From positions 1-64,000 of the forward strand of contig CALHBJ010000002.1 in NCBI GenBank assembly GCA_937930845.1: a DNA stretch of 64,000 nucleotides, read 5' to 3'. Positions 18,168 to 26,786 of the stretch are shown here, piece by piece (within the stretch, counting starts at the first letter, position 1; each line of letters starts with the position of its first letter). Below the pieces are notes generated by a model. That model made no database searches and had not been told where the DNA came from. It was given only the letters and a program-made list of their open reading frames with translations. Position numbers and translations under genes: made by a program. Source of the stretch: an uncultured Rhizobiaceae group bacterium (GTDB taxonomy: Bacteria; Pseudomonadota; Alphaproteobacteria; Rhizobiales; Rhizobiaceae).

Positions 18168-18995
18168 CTAAAGATAGCCCCGTGCTTCCCATCTTTTCAT
18201 TGTGCGATTGGAATAGCTGGACCATTTTTCAAACAAGCGGCTTGCTGGGCCAGATTGGACAAGCGCCGCCGCCACAACGATTGATACAATTGTAATGCAG
18301 GCGGACATCGTCACATCTGAAAAATAATGACGCCCAAATGAAACACGGGTGAATGACGCAAAAATCGCAAACAGTAATATGATCACGCCACCTGGTATTC
18401 TCCATCGCTGGGGTAACAGAGGCACAAACACCAGCAGCCAAAATGCCCCGGCCGCTTCACCAGAGGGAAACGAACAGTTTGTTTGGCATGCCGCGCTTAA
18501 GTCTGCTGGCAATGTGAATTTGGCATATCCGCCAAAATCAAGCGTTTGATAGGGGCGGGGGCGACCCATAACTTCTTTCAAAAAGAAAATGATAAACAGC
18601 AGCGGCCCCATCAACAGCGCCAAAAAACAATAGGCAGGTGCCACATAATCTTGTGGCGTGCGCCTGCGCTTGAGACAGGCCACCCAGATGATCCAAACAA
18701 TCAGGCCGATAACCGCCACGCGCGTCACTGTGATCACAACCCACTGTGCTGGCCGCGCCCAGGCCGTCAGAGAATATTCAAACAATCCACATCGTGCCGC
18801 TTTGGGGTTTGACCCAAAATAGGTGCCCACCTGATCACAGGCCAAAGATGAAAAGAACATATCGCTGATGGCGATGTCCACATGCGCATGGGCGCGCAAT
18901 GCCAGCAGAATGAAAAACGAAAAAATGACCGTGCAAATGGCCACCACCCATGGGTAGGGCCAAAATCGATCAATTTGAGGCTGTGAATTTTTCAT
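18168..18995 (-). CDS. PAP2-superfamily membrane phosphatase with PSGE in place of PSGH
   Basis: A 275-aa integral membrane protein with about five or six transmembrane segments. The PAP2 motifs are present: KEVMGRPRP (motif 1), SFPSGEAAG (motif 2) and RVSFGRHYFSDV (motif 3 with its His and Asp). The conserved His of motif 2 (PSGH) is Glu here; such SGE variants are, as I recall, a recognised alphaproteobacterial subgroup, but the chemistry may differ. Likely substrates are lipid phosphates such as lipid A, phosphatidate or undecaprenyl pyrophosphate. The start is ATG 18995; a TTG two codons upstream is also in frame. Confidence 0.87.
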   Translation of the reverse strand: MKNSQPQIDRFWPYPWVVAICTVIFSFFILLALRAHAHVDIAISDMFFSSLACDQVGTYFGSNPKAARCGLFEYSLTAWARPAQWVVITVTRVAVIGLIVWIIWVACLKRRRTPQDYVAPAYCFLALLMGPLLFIIFFLKEVMGRPRPYQTLDFGGYAKFTLPADLSAACQTNCSFPSGEAAGAFWLLVFVPLLPQRWRIPGGVIILLFAIFASFTRVSFGRHYFSDVTMSACITIVSIVVAAALVQSGPASRLFEKWSSYSNRTMKRWEARGYL

Positions 18996-19158
18996 CGGCA
19001 ATGACTGAACTAGGAGAAAAACAAGCGTGGTATGAAAAGCCAGGCGGCCTGTATTTTTCTAATGCAAGCGCATCACAATGAACAGACTTGCCGTTTCCAC
19101 TCCGCCCCGCCAGTGATACGATCCAAGCCTGTCCACATTCCGGTAGGGTCATTGAGCA

Positions 19159-19803
19159 ATGCCAAACTTTATTCCCGACCTACCCATACTCCTGGCATTC
19201 AGCCTTGCCGCCATATTGCTGGCAATAACGCCCGGTCCGGACATGACCCTGTTTTTGGGAAGAACATTAACCCAAGGGCGCAGTGCCGGGCTGATGACAT
19301 TGGCAGGAACGATTGTGGGCACGATGATCCACACAATCCTTGTTGTCGCGGGTATTTCAGCACTGCTTGCTGCTTCACCAACCGGCTTTTGGATGCTCAA
19401 GATTATTGGCGCGCTTTACCTGCTCTGGTTGGCCTATCAGGCGATCTTCAGCCGTTCCACTTTCTCCCTGGAAACCAATTGGGCTGTGAGACAGTCTTCA
19501 ACCCGTAATTTTTGGCTGGGTCTGGGTGTGAACCTGCTCAATCCAAAAGTGATCATTTTCTACATCACCTTCTTACCCCAATTTGTGGAGGCTGCAGATC
19601 CATTTGCCTGGCAGAAGATGCTGTTTTTGGGGCTGTTCTTTTCAGTCGTTTCCGGCCCGTTGCTGGTCGGCCTCATTTTTGCGGCAGATCGGGTGGCCAA
19701 CACACTGCGCAACAATCCCAAAATAAGCCGGGGAATCGATTATCTGTTTGCCGGCGTATTTGCAGCCTTCGCCCTGAAAATCCTGACAACACAGGCCCGT
19801 TGA
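19159..19803 (+). CDS. LysE-family amino-acid exporter
   Basis: A 214-aa inner-membrane protein of the LysE/RhtB family with about six transmembrane segments. The signature ITPGPDMTLFLGRTLTQG lies near residue 25, GALYLLWLAYQAI follows, and LGVNLLNPKVIIFYITFLPQF marks the central segments. The family exports amino acids or homoserine lactones; the substrate is unknown here. It is divergent from the PAP2 gene and ends just before a strong terminator shared with acs. Confidence 0.92.
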   Translation: MPNFIPDLPILLAFSLAAILLAITPGPDMTLFLGRTLTQGRSAGLMTLAGTIVGTMIHTILVVAGISALLAASPTGFWMLKIIGALYLLWLAYQAIFSRSTFSLETNWAVRQSSTRNFWLGLGVNLLNPKVIIFYITFLPQFVEAADPFAWQKMLFLGLFFSVVSGPLLVGLIFAADRVANTLRNNPKISRGIDYLFAGVFAAFALKILTTQAR

Positions 19804-19812
19804 CTGGCACAC

Positions 19813-19845
19813 AAAAAAGGCGCCGCAACGAGCAGCGCCTTTTTT
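19813..19845. terminator. Bidirectional intrinsic terminator between lysE-type gene and acs
   Basis: Arms AAAAAAGGCGC(C)GC and GC(A)GCGCCTTTTTT pair with one mismatch around a 5-base loop (19827-19831), giving A-run and T-run on opposite sides. It serves both the plus-strand exporter gene (stop at 19803) and the minus-strand acs gene (stop at 19900). Confidence 0.93.
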
Positions 19846-19899
19846 CGCGTTCAGGTCGAACCGGGTATTGGCAATAAAACCGATACCGGTTTGACAGGA

Positions 19900-21855
19900 T
19901 CAGGCACTTCGGTTCTGACGATTTTCAATCAGATCATCCACGACGGATGGATCCGCCAGAGTTGATGTATCCCCAAGACTGCCGAAATCATCCTCCGCGA
20001 TCTTGCGCAAAATACGCCGCATGATTTTGCCGGAGCGTGTCTTGGGCAATCCCGGAGCAAACTGAATTGCGTCCGGCGAGGCAATGGGTCCGATTTCACT
20101 GCGCACATGATTGCGCAATTCTTTCTTTAGATCATCGGAGGGTTCTACACCTGCCATCAAGGTCACATAGCAATAAATACCTTGCCCCTTGATATTGTGG
20201 GGATATCCCACCACCGCCGATTCCGACACCGAACTATGAGCCACAAGAGCGGATTCAACTTCGGCCGTACCCATACGGTGGCCCGATACGTTGATTACAT
20301 CGTCCACCCGCCCGGTAATCCAGTAATAGCCGTCCTCATCGCGGCGACAGCCATCGCCGGTGAAATACTTGCCCTTATAGGTGGAGAAATAAGTCTGCAC
20401 GAAACGTTCATGATCGCCATAGACCGAACGCATCTGACCGGGCCACGAATGGGTAATGCACAAATTCCCTTCCACGGCACCCTCAAGTGGATTGCCATCA
20501 TTGTCCACCAGCTCGGGTTGCACACCGAAGAACGGGCGTGTTGCCGACCCCGGCTTCAATGCGGTTGCGCCGGGGAGCGGTGTAATCATGATTCCACCAG
20601 TTTCCGTTTGCCACCAGGTATCGACGATTGGGCAACGGCCTTCACCAACGATGCTGTGATACCATTCCCAGGCTTCCGGGTTGATCGGTTCACCCACAGA
20701 GCCCAACAGTCTCAGCGAGGCGCGGCTGGTCGTCTTGACTGGTTCATCACCCGATTGCATGAGGGCCCGAATGGCCGTGGGTGCGGTATAGAAAATATTG
20801 ACCTGATGCTTATCGCAAACCTGCCAGAAGCGTGAATTGTCCGGATAATTGGGAACACCTTCAAACATCAAAGTGGTCGCGCCATTGGCCAGCGGCCCGT
20901 AGACGATATAGCTGTGCCCGGTAACCCAACCCACATCGGCGGTGCACCAATAGATATCGCCATCGCGATAATCGAACACATATTGATGCGTCATTGACGC
21001 CCACACCAGATAGCCGCCTGTTGTGTGGAGAACACCTTTGGGTTGCCCGGTTGATCCTGAAGTATACAAAATGAACAACGGGTCTTCCGCATTCATTTCC
21101 TCTGGCGGACAATCTGCCGACACGCTGGCGACAGCCTCATGATACCAAACATCGCGATTGGCATCCCAGGAAATGTCACCCCCGGTACGCTTCACCACCA
21201 GAACTTTTTTCACCTGAACACCGGATTTGGCAGCAATCTCCACCGCTGCATCGGTGTTTTGTTTGAGCGGAATAGGTTTGCCCCCGCGCAGGCCTTCATC
21301 AGCCGTAATCACAAAGGTCGAATCGCAATCGTGAATGCGACCAGCCAATGCATCGGGTGAGAAACCGCCAAAAACAATTGAGTGCACGGCACCAATGCGT
21401 GTGCAGGCAAGCATGGCATAAGCCGCTTCGGGAATCATCGGCATATAGATCGTAACGCGGTCACCCTTGGCAACACCATTGGCCTTCATGGCATTGGAAA
21501 GGCGGCATACATGTTCATGTAACTCGCGATAGGTAATCTTGGCATCTTCTTGCGGGTTGTCCCCTTCCCAGATAATGGCCACCTGATCGGCGCGCGTTTC
21601 CAAGTGCCGGTCGATGCAATTGGCAGACACATTGAGCGTGCCATCTTCATACCATTTGATGGAGACATCAGGATAATCATAGGTCCAGTTCTGAACCTTT
21701 GTGTAGGGTTTCATCCAGTCAAGCCGCTTGCCCTGTTCCCCCCAGAACCCATCGGCATCATTGATACTCTTGCCATACATTTCCAGATAAGCGTCATTGT
21801 CTGCCCAGGACTTGGCAGCAATGTCTGCTGGCACGGGATAAATTTTTTCTTCCAT
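19900..21855 (-). CDS. acs: Acetyl-CoA synthetase
   Basis: Activates acetate to acetyl-CoA through acetyl-AMP. The 651-aa protein has the AMP-binding signature [11 protein letters not shown], the adenylation motif WWQTETGG, and the C-terminal [11 protein letters not shown] with the catalytic Lys that lysine acetylation normally controls. ATG 21855 is chosen over an upstream start because AGGAGG lies just before it. A 7-bp hairpin (21876-21895) sits immediately upstream of that ribosome site in the mRNA leader, and TATAAT occurs on the minus strand at 21939-21934. Confidence 0.98.
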   Translation of the reverse strand: MEEKIYPVPADIAAKSWADNDAYLEMYGKSINDADGFWGEQGKRLDWMKPYTKVQNWTYDYPDVSIKWYEDGTLNVSANCIDRHLETRADQVAIIWEGDNPQEDAKITYRELHEHVCRLSNAMKANGVAKGDRVTIYMPMIPEAAYAMLACTRIGAVHSIVFGGFSPDALAGRIHDCDSTFVITADEGLRGGKPIPLKQNTDAAVEIAAKSGVQVKKVLVVKRTGGDISWDANRDVWYHEAVASVSADCPPEEMNAEDPLFILYTSGSTGQPKGVLHTTGGYLVWASMTHQYVFDYRDGDIYWCTADVGWVTGHSYIVYGPLANGATTLMFEGVPNYPDNSRFWQVCDKHQVNIFYTAPTAIRALMQSGDEPVKTTSRASLRLLGSVGEPINPEAWEWYHSIVGEGRCPIVDTWWQTETGGIMITPLPGATALKPGSATRPFFGVQPELVDNDGNPLEGAVEGNLCITHSWPGQMRSVYGDHERFVQTYFSTYKGKYFTGDGCRRDEDGYYWITGRVDDVINVSGHRMGTAEVESALVAHSSVSESAVVGYPHNIKGQGIYCYVTLMAGVEPSDDLKKELRNHVRSEIGPIASPDAIQFAPGLPKTRSGKIMRRILRKIAEDDFGSLGDTSTLADPSVVDDLIENRQNRSA

Positions 21856-21875
21856 TGATGGAAACCTCCTGATGC

Positions 21876-21895
21876 GAAAGGCTCTCACGCCTTTC
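21876..21895 (-). promoter_or_regulatory. Hairpin in the acs mRNA leader
   Basis: GAAAGGC and GCCTTTC arms (7 bp, 6-base loop) lie 6-7 bases 5-prime of the AGGAGG ribosome site of acs. It could modulate translation or stability. No T-tract follows. Confidence 0.4.
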
Positions 21896-22088
21896 CTTTC
21901 CTGTTGTTTTATACCCGCTGTCGCAACACGTCCATTATACTTGAGGGGGGCATATGCGTTCTTGGAACGTTAACAGCAGCGTGAACATTTCTCTGCCACA
22001 TTTCACCGGCAGTAGAATTTCAACGTGTTGGGTGGCGCAGATTATTTTTGCTTTTTGACCACTATTATCAATCTTCCGGACGATAATC

Positions 22089-22814
22089 ATGATCCTCTTT
22101 ATTAGCCGCATTCGTGCGCTGGCGTTTGTGTTCGCTTGCGCATTTCTGGCCGCATGTACCCAAACCGCCTCCACCAGCCATCACGGCTCAACCGGGCTCA
22201 CCAAGACACATGGCACAAACGCCAAGAAGAAATCCCGTGAAACCAAGTTATCGGCCTCGCGAAAACGCGCCGCAAAGGCGCGCAAACTGCGCCGCGAAGC
22301 TTTTTTGAAAAATCGGGCAGAACGGCGGGCAAAACGCAAGGCAAAACGAGAAGCCAGACGCAATGGCGCGGCTTTGTCTGCAAAATCGAAAACCAGCCGT
22401 AAAAAGTCGATCAAAAACAAGAAGTCGCGGCGCACCGCAAAGGTTTCGACAAAGAGCAAAAAACGTACATCAAAATCGAAGACAGCAGCATATGCAGGTG
22501 GGCGGGCGCGCAAGATATCCGTCAACAAACCATGGAAATGCGTACCAAACCGGCTGAAATCGGTCATCAATGAAGTGTCGAGGCGGTTTGGCCCGGTGGT
22601 GATCAACAGCACCCATCGCACCAGCAAGTATAATCGCATGGTCGGCGGCAAACGCAAAAGCTATCACCTGCGCTGCCAGGCGGTGGACTTTACTGTCAAA
22701 GGTCGAACAAAAGGCCTCACCCGCTTTCTTGCACGACACCCCAAAGTGGGCGGCTGGAAACGATATCCTTCAGGCTTCTACCACATCGATACCGGCCCCA
22801 AGCGCACTTGGTAA
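22089..22814 (+). CDS. Lipoprotein with polybasic linker and M15-type (D-Ala-D-Ala peptidase-like) domain
   Basis: A 241-aa protein. The signal peptide ends in a lipobox (FLAAC) with the lipid-bearing Cys at residue 23. Residues about 40-140 are extremely rich in Lys, Arg, Ala and Ser, with runs such as RRAKRKAKREARR. The C-terminal 90 residues form an M15-like domain: VINSTHRTSKYNRMVGG, YHLRCQAVDF (His and Asp metal ligands) and YHIDTGPKRTW (third His). It probably trims peptidoglycan peptides in the periplasm, with the basic linker binding anionic envelope polymers (inference). A paralogue without the linker lies 0.5 kb downstream. Confidence 0.83.
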   Translation: MILFISRIRALAFVFACAFLAACTQTASTSHHGSTGLTKTHGTNAKKKSRETKLSASRKRAAKARKLRREAFLKNRAERRAKRKAKREARRNGAALSAKSKTSRKKSIKNKKSRRTAKVSTKSKKRTSKSKTAAYAGGRARKISVNKPWKCVPNRLKSVINEVSRRFGPVVINSTHRTSKYNRMVGGKRKSYHLRCQAVDFTVKGRTKGLTRFLARHPKVGGWKRYPSGFYHIDTGPKRTW

Positions 22815-22836
22815 ATTGGACCGCGGCGGTTTGGCC

Positions 22837-23256
22837 TCAAAAACCAAACCAGGCCACGATGGCACCTTGTGCCAGCATCACCAGCAGAAAGTGACCTGAA
22901 TCAATAAGGGTCAATGACCACGGCTTGAACTGAAAGCGGTGATTGATGCTCATTGTTGTTGCAACAATTCCAAGCCACAACAGAAATGCGGTCAGCAATC
23001 CGTCCACTGGGGACACATCACTACCAGCTGTATGAAATATTACGCCGCTTAAAACGATGGCCATCACAAGATGGCACAGCGCCGCCACCACGTAGATTCC
23101 CGGTGTGTCATTGGCCTCAACCTGGGCCACTTGCTCCGGCGTAAATCCATTTGCTTTGATCCATGATTTGGCCAGCGTGCTATACCACGCAGCACCGATG
23201 GCCATGGAAACCACAACGCAAACTATGATGGCGATCCAGTTTATTTGTTCCAACAT
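22837..23256 (-). CDS. DUF1761 membrane protein
   Basis: A 139-aa protein with four predicted transmembrane segments and the DUF1761 pattern: an opening INWIAIIVCVVVSMAIGAAW, WIKANGF, and a NHRFQFKPWSLTLIDSGH stretch. Function is unknown. It lies between the two M15-type lipoprotein genes on the opposite strand. Its 3-prime end overlaps a GGTTTGG/CCAAACC stem (22828-22850) that could separate it from the convergent lipoprotein gene. Confidence 0.88.
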   Translation of the reverse strand: MLEQINWIAIIVCVVVSMAIGAAWYSTLAKSWIKANGFTPEQVAQVEANDTPGIYVVAALCHLVMAIVLSGVIFHTAGSDVSPVDGLLTAFLLWLGIVATTMSINHRFQFKPWSLTLIDSGHFLLVMLAQGAIVAWFGF

Positions 23257-23366
23257 TTTCAGCTCCTTTTCGGTTTCGCACCGATATTAACCAAGCTTTC
23301 TCATTAATTCTAAGCTTTTTGTGCAGACAATCTTTACCAATTCAAGATCGTCAATCCAGGTTTGAT

Positions 23367-23783
23367 ATGCCGCCAAAATTTGTACGAATGGCTACCTTGT
23401 CCGCGCTGCTGTTTCTCGCCGGCTGTTCCAGCCTGCCGGGTCTGTACCGCATTGGCGCAGAAGGCACGGTGAATTATCAAAAAATGTCCTGGTGTGTTCC
23501 GTGGAGCCTCAAACGGGTTTTGCGGCGTGTCGCCTATCGCTATGGCGATGTGGTGGTATTTTCCACCTGGCGCAGCCCCTGGCACAATCGCCGCGTCGGT
23601 GGCGCCAGCGCGTCGTTACACAAGACATGCCGGGCCGTCGATTTCAAAGTACGCGGTGCCGATATGAATGAAGTCTATAGATACGTTAAGTCCCAACCGG
23701 CCGTGGGGGGCCATAAGCTCTATCCGGCCCGCCGTGGTGGCCACATCCATATTGATACCGGGCCGCGACGCACCTGGCGTTGA
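23367..23783 (+). CDS. Small lipoprotein with M15-type peptidase-like domain
   Basis: A 138-aa protein: signal peptide with lipobox FLAGC (Cys at residue 20), then an M15-like domain with STWRSPWHNRRVGG, LHKTCRAVDF and a terminal HIHIDTGPRRTWR. It shares motifs and end with the 22.1 kb lipoprotein but lacks the polybasic linker, so the pair arose by duplication or are a two-size set. The start ATG 23367 is given; ATG 23388 would leave a shorter signal. Metal-binding His, Asp and His are all present, so it is probably active. Confidence 0.82.
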   Translation: MPPKFVRMATLSALLFLAGCSSLPGLYRIGAEGTVNYQKMSWCVPWSLKRVLRRVAYRYGDVVVFSTWRSPWHNRRVGGASASLHKTCRAVDFKVRGADMNEVYRYVKSQPAVGGHKLYPARRGGHIHIDTGPRRTWR

Positions 23784-23810
23784 GGCTGCCGCCGGGTAGA
23801 TAAATAATGG

Positions 23811-25010
23811 TCAGTCGGGTTGAAGCGCATCCGGTGCCCACACCACTTCGTTCATGCCGGTAAATTTTGCCTGGCGCTCCAGTTCTCCATTAAGTGCTGC
23901 CATGCGCTGACTACCGGCTTTTACACCCGGCTCCAGCCACACCTTTGCCACATCAAGAGAGTCTGAAGCGCGGTGCGCGCGCATGTCGATCCGACCAATG
24001 ATACGATCCCCTTGAAGCAGCGGAAAAACATAATAGCCCCAGCGGCGCTTCTCTGCGGGCACATAAATCTCGATGCGATAGTCAAACCCAAATAGCCATT
24101 GCAGCCGTTTCCGGTCACGAATCACGGGATCAAACGGGGACAGCGCCCTGATGCGTTTAGGCATGTTAGGCAATTGAGCCACCAGCGAGACGATGTCCGG
24201 TCGGGCAACCAATTGTTTGGTGGAGCGCCTGTCAGCCGTTTCAATATCGACTGGCACCAGGCTGTTATTACCCTGGCTGGCTATCCACTCATTGGCTTCT
24301 TTTATGGTGACCAGATCAAAGAAGCGGGCAATATCACCAGCCGAGCCAAACCCAAGCCGTTCCAGCGCCGCACGACAGCACCAGTCGACAAATTCCTGAT
24401 GGCTGACTTCGCCATGATAGTGATGTGAAGGAACGGTATTGGAACAAAGGTCATAGACCTTTTGGAAACCCTGCCTGGCCCTGATGCCCAAGACGCCCGT
24501 TCGCCACAGATATTCAAGCGCGGCTTTGCCATCATGCCATTGCCACATCTGCTGTTTTACACCTTTGGCCCGTTCCACATCCCGTGACATCAATGGACCG
24601 TCCTTTGCAATGCGCTCCACCAGCGCATCACATTTTTGAAGAAAACCCGGGCCTTGCCAGTTTTCAAACTTCTGTTTCAGCCGGGGTGCATCACGTTGAA
24701 ACTTGTGACGCCAGATTGGATAGAATTCACTGGGTATGTAGCAGGCATCATGGGTCCAGTTTTCAAAGACCTGCTGCTCCTTTTCGTGCAGCTGCGCCAG
24801 GTGCGCCGGCCGGTAAGTCTGATTGCGCGCAAACAAAATCATGTGGTGGGCCCGTTCAACCCACTGGATTGAATCGACCTGAACATATCCCAACTGTTCT
24901 ATCAGGCGCGCAAGATCGCCCGCTTTCATACGCCCGGTCGGGGGTGCACTAAGAGCCTGCAAATGCAAAATGACCTGGCGGGCCTGGGAATTGGTCAAAC
25001 GAATACTCAT
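23811..25010 (-). CDS. YcaQ-family winged-helix DNA glycosylase
   Basis: A 399-aa protein of the HTH_42/YcaQ family. E. coli YcaQ unhooks DNA interstrand crosslinks. The catalytic QxD motif is visible as YVQVDSIQWVERAHH near residue 40, followed by TYRPAHL and HDACYIPSEFYP. The C-terminal half has the RIRALSPFDPVIRDRKRLQWLFGFDY signature and GRIDMRAHR. Length is normal. It stands alone between the small lipoprotein and the esterase. Confidence 0.9.
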   Translation of the reverse strand: MSIRLTNSQARQVILHLQALSAPPTGRMKAGDLARLIEQLGYVQVDSIQWVERAHHMILFARNQTYRPAHLAQLHEKEQQVFENWTHDACYIPSEFYPIWRHKFQRDAPRLKQKFENWQGPGFLQKCDALVERIAKDGPLMSRDVERAKGVKQQMWQWHDGKAALEYLWRTGVLGIRARQGFQKVYDLCSNTVPSHHYHGEVSHQEFVDWCCRAALERLGFGSAGDIARFFDLVTIKEANEWIASQGNNSLVPVDIETADRRSTKQLVARPDIVSLVAQLPNMPKRIRALSPFDPVIRDRKRLQWLFGFDYRIEIYVPAEKRRWGYYVFPLLQGDRIIGRIDMRAHRASDSLDVAKVWLEPGVKAGSQRMAALNGELERQAKFTGMNEVVWAPDALQPD

Positions 25011-25133
25011 GTTTGAAATTCACGTTGTTGGCGCCATTTATGCAAGCGGAAATCGGCTCAATGGTTGAATGTCGGCCAGCATCCAACAAGAACGTGAATT
25101 TTCTTGAACCGCAGGCTATGTCAGATAGTGGCC

Positions 25134-25967
25134 ATGAAAAGCCTGATTAAACTTTCGATTGTCTCATTGGTATTCGCTGCCAGTCTGGCCAACCAGATCG
25201 TCTCCACACGTGCCACTGAAAAATCGGCTGCACCAGACCCTGGTGCGCCATGCCAGTTGGCCGTGCCCTGCATATTGAATGATCGCTCTTACCACGCCCG
25301 CCTGCCGGACAATTGGGATGGAAAAACACCTTTGCCGGTTCTCATGCATTTCCATGGCTGGGGCCGCCAGGGCACGTTGATCATGAAACATGAGCGGATT
25401 GCTGGGGCAACCCGTGAACGCGGGGTCTTACTGCTTGCCCCTAATGGTCTTGGCCGCAGTTGGCAGTTTTGGTCGAGCGATACCGAAGATATTCCCTTTG
25501 GTCGGGCGGTTCTGGAAGATGCAGCCAAGCGCTGGCCAATCGATACCAGCAAGATTTTTGTGTCCGGGTATTCCTATGGCAGCGCAATGGCCTGGCGCTT
25601 CGCCTGTGCAGAGGGGGCCAGAATTAATACACTGCTGGCGGTTGCAGGCACATTACCATCCCAGGATGAAGAGTGTCATTCCCCGGTTCGGGTGCGCCAC
25701 GTCCATGGAACCAGTGACAATGTGATGGACTATCCCTTTGGCCCCCAGGGCGATGTGGAACATGCCGTTAAACTGTGGCGGGACCGCAACAAATGCGATC
25801 ATGGGGCGGTATCGAAGACCAATTGGCAGTTGGTGCCGATTTTGCCTTTCACCAGATATGAATGGAAATCCTGCGGTTCGGGTAAAAGTGTTGTGCTTGA
25901 TGCCCACACGCGGGGTCATTTCATTCCCCGGTTTTGGATAGGGCGACAACTTGACGAGTTGCTGTAG
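25134..25967 (+). CDS. Secreted alpha/beta-hydrolase of the PHB depolymerase / feruloyl esterase type
   Basis: A 277-aa protein with a signal peptide (about 25 residues). The hydrolase core has LMHFHGWG (oxyanion-hole region), LLLAPNGLGRSWQFW, and the nucleophile elbow GYSYGSAMAW. A late HTRGHFIP may hold the catalytic His. It resembles LpqC/PHB-depolymerase-like esterases (CE1); the natural ester is unknown. ATG 25134 is chosen over a TTG ten codons upstream because it begins the signal peptide. A small terminated transcription unit starts immediately downstream. Confidence 0.87.
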   Translation: MKSLIKLSIVSLVFAASLANQIVSTRATEKSAAPDPGAPCQLAVPCILNDRSYHARLPDNWDGKTPLPVLMHFHGWGRQGTLIMKHERIAGATRERGVLLLAPNGLGRSWQFWSSDTEDIPFGRAVLEDAAKRWPIDTSKIFVSGYSYGSAMAWRFACAEGARINTLLAVAGTLPSQDEECHSPVRVRHVHGTSDNVMDYPFGPQGDVEHAVKLWRDRNKCDHGAVSKTNWQLVPILPFTRYEWKSCGSGKSVVLDAHTRGHFIPRFWIGRQLDELL

Positions 25968-25968
25968 C

Positions 25969-25997
25969 TTGAAACATTGCGATCAACGCCCCATAGT
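25969..25997 (+). promoter_or_regulatory. Candidate sigma-70 promoter of the 26.0-kb transcription unit
   Basis: TTGAAA (25969-25974, preceded by C) and CATAGT (25992-25997) are separated by 17 bases. A start near 26004 would precede the small ORF by 12 or 30 bases. It overlaps nothing coding: the esterase stop is at 25967. Confidence 0.5.
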
Positions 25998-26015
25998 TAA
26001 GTCTTGTTCAACGCA

Positions 26016-26105
26016 ATGAAAGGAGGTGATCCAATGTCGAGCATTTTCACGTATTCGGTTGGGTCTTTGTTTAACAGTTTTAGCGCGGAGCAGCCTCTGC
26101 ACTGA
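26016..26105 (+). CDS. Small ORF of 29 codons (23 from the internal ATG) behind a perfect Shine-Dalgarno sequence
   Basis: Two in-frame ATGs occur, at 26016 and 26034. The second is 7 bases after the GGAGG core of a 14-base perfect match to the 16S rRNA tail, so translation from 26034 should be very strong: a peptide starting MSSIFTYSVGSLF and ending AEQPLH (23 aa). From 26016 the SD itself would be read as Lys-Gly-Gly-Asp-Pro. The peptide is amphipathic with several aromatic residues and could touch a membrane, but no function can be named. It may be a leader peptide rather than a product. Confidence 0.5.
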   Translation: MKGGDPMSSIFTYSVGSLFNSFSAEQPLH

Positions 26106-26184
26106 GTTGTAAAACCGGACTGTACAAGTCATGCGTTGACGACCTTGTCGGCCTGACTGGACCCTCCGGACAAAGAAATTGCGA

Positions 26185-26216
26185 AGGGTCGTCCTGTAAC
26201 CGGGGCGGCCCTTTTT
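26185..26216 (+). terminator. Strong intrinsic terminator of the 26.0-kb unit
   Basis: Arms 26185-26194 and 26203-26212 form a continuous 10-bp stem (two G-U pairs) around an 8-base loop, ending in five T (26212-26216). The next gene is on the opposite strand with its stop at 26248. Confidence 0.85.
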
Positions 26217-26247
26217 AGTTTCTCCGCACTTGTTTTTGATTAACGCT

Positions 26248-26691
26248 TTATGTTCCGCACCAACTGATACGCCTGCCCCTGCGATAGGGCCGCACCAGTT
26301 CACGTTGCATCAGCGCTTTGCCCACATCGTCGCCGTTTGAATTTATCACGCTGGCCAGAACCCGGCCATAATATTTACCGCCGCTGATACGCAATAATTG
26401 CACATGCCCTTGACCAATCAAATCGATCAAAGCGCTTTTGGCCTGTTTAGCCGCCACGCTTTCCTGAACACATCGAGATCTCAATTCCGGGGCATCAATG
26501 CCCCGAATGCGCACAGCGACCCGAATTTCATGCCCCGGCCAGACCAGGGCACGCACTTCCAATGTGTCACCATCGCGCACTTTGGTCACCTTTGCCAAAA
26601 CCGGACCAATCAGCATTTCCTTGGCTGAAAGCGGCATTGGGACGGCAAAAGCCAGGACGCTGGTCACAATAAGATATCGAAGGAAGCGCAA
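26248..26691 (-). CDS. Secreted thermonuclease-like (SNase) protein
   Basis: A 147-aa staphylococcal-nuclease-fold protein with an N-terminal signal peptide (RFLRYLIVTSVLAFA, cleavage after SAKE region). Fold motifs are present: VRDGDTLEVRA, RIRGIDAPEL and GGKYYGRVLA, carrying the Asp, Arg and Tyr/Arg positions of the active site. No ATG is available: an in-frame TAG lies upstream, so TTG 26691 is the likely start since it begins the signal peptide. It ends near the terminator of the 26.0-kb unit. Confidence 0.85.
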   Translation of the reverse strand: MRFLRYLIVTSVLAFAVPMPLSAKEMLIGPVLAKVTKVRDGDTLEVRALVWPGHEIRVAVRIRGIDAPELRSRCVQESVAAKQAKSALIDLIGQGHVQLLRISGGKYYGRVLASVINSNGDDVGKALMQRELVRPYRRGRRISWCGT

Positions 26692-26786
26692 GTATGAATC
26701 ACCAACAGAAACAATCTAGGAATTATTACCTATATGTTGGCAATTGCAATTGCAACCTATATTAAATTACACACTTCAAAGTTGTA

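Larger units (their letters stand above)
26004..26216 (+). ncRNA. Candidate autonomous transcript with perfect anti-Shine-Dalgarno match, small ORF and terminator
   Basis: From a plausible promoter to a strong intrinsic terminator this is about 213 nt with no known gene. Bases 26019-26032 (AAAGGAGGTGATCC) complement the whole 3-prime tail of bacterial 16S rRNA. A 23- or 29-codon ORF follows (see separate entry). Downstream, GACGACCTT (26138-26146) and GACCCT (26160-26165) can each pair with the 5-prime arm of the terminator, so mutually exclusive folds are possible. It may be a regulatory small RNA, a leader-peptide device cut off from a gene, or a small-protein mRNA. I recognise no named family. 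Confidence 0.55.

Noticed and set aside
19032-19508. 158-codon plus-strand ORF overlapping the LysE-type gene
   Set aside because: It has an AGGAG some way upstream, but its translation is Cys/His/Pro/Arg-rich and shadows the LysE exporter frame.
22181-22657. 158-codon ORF antisense to the polybasic lipoprotein
   Set aside because: The Arg/Phe/Leu-rich translation is the complement of the Lys/Arg linker codons, not a real protein.
26019-26033. Stretch matching the reverse complement of the 16S rRNA 3-prime end, considered as an rRNA remnant
   Set aside because: The match covers only about 15 bases and stops exactly at the anti-Shine-Dalgarno region; upstream rRNA sequence is absent, so a ribosome site is the better reading.
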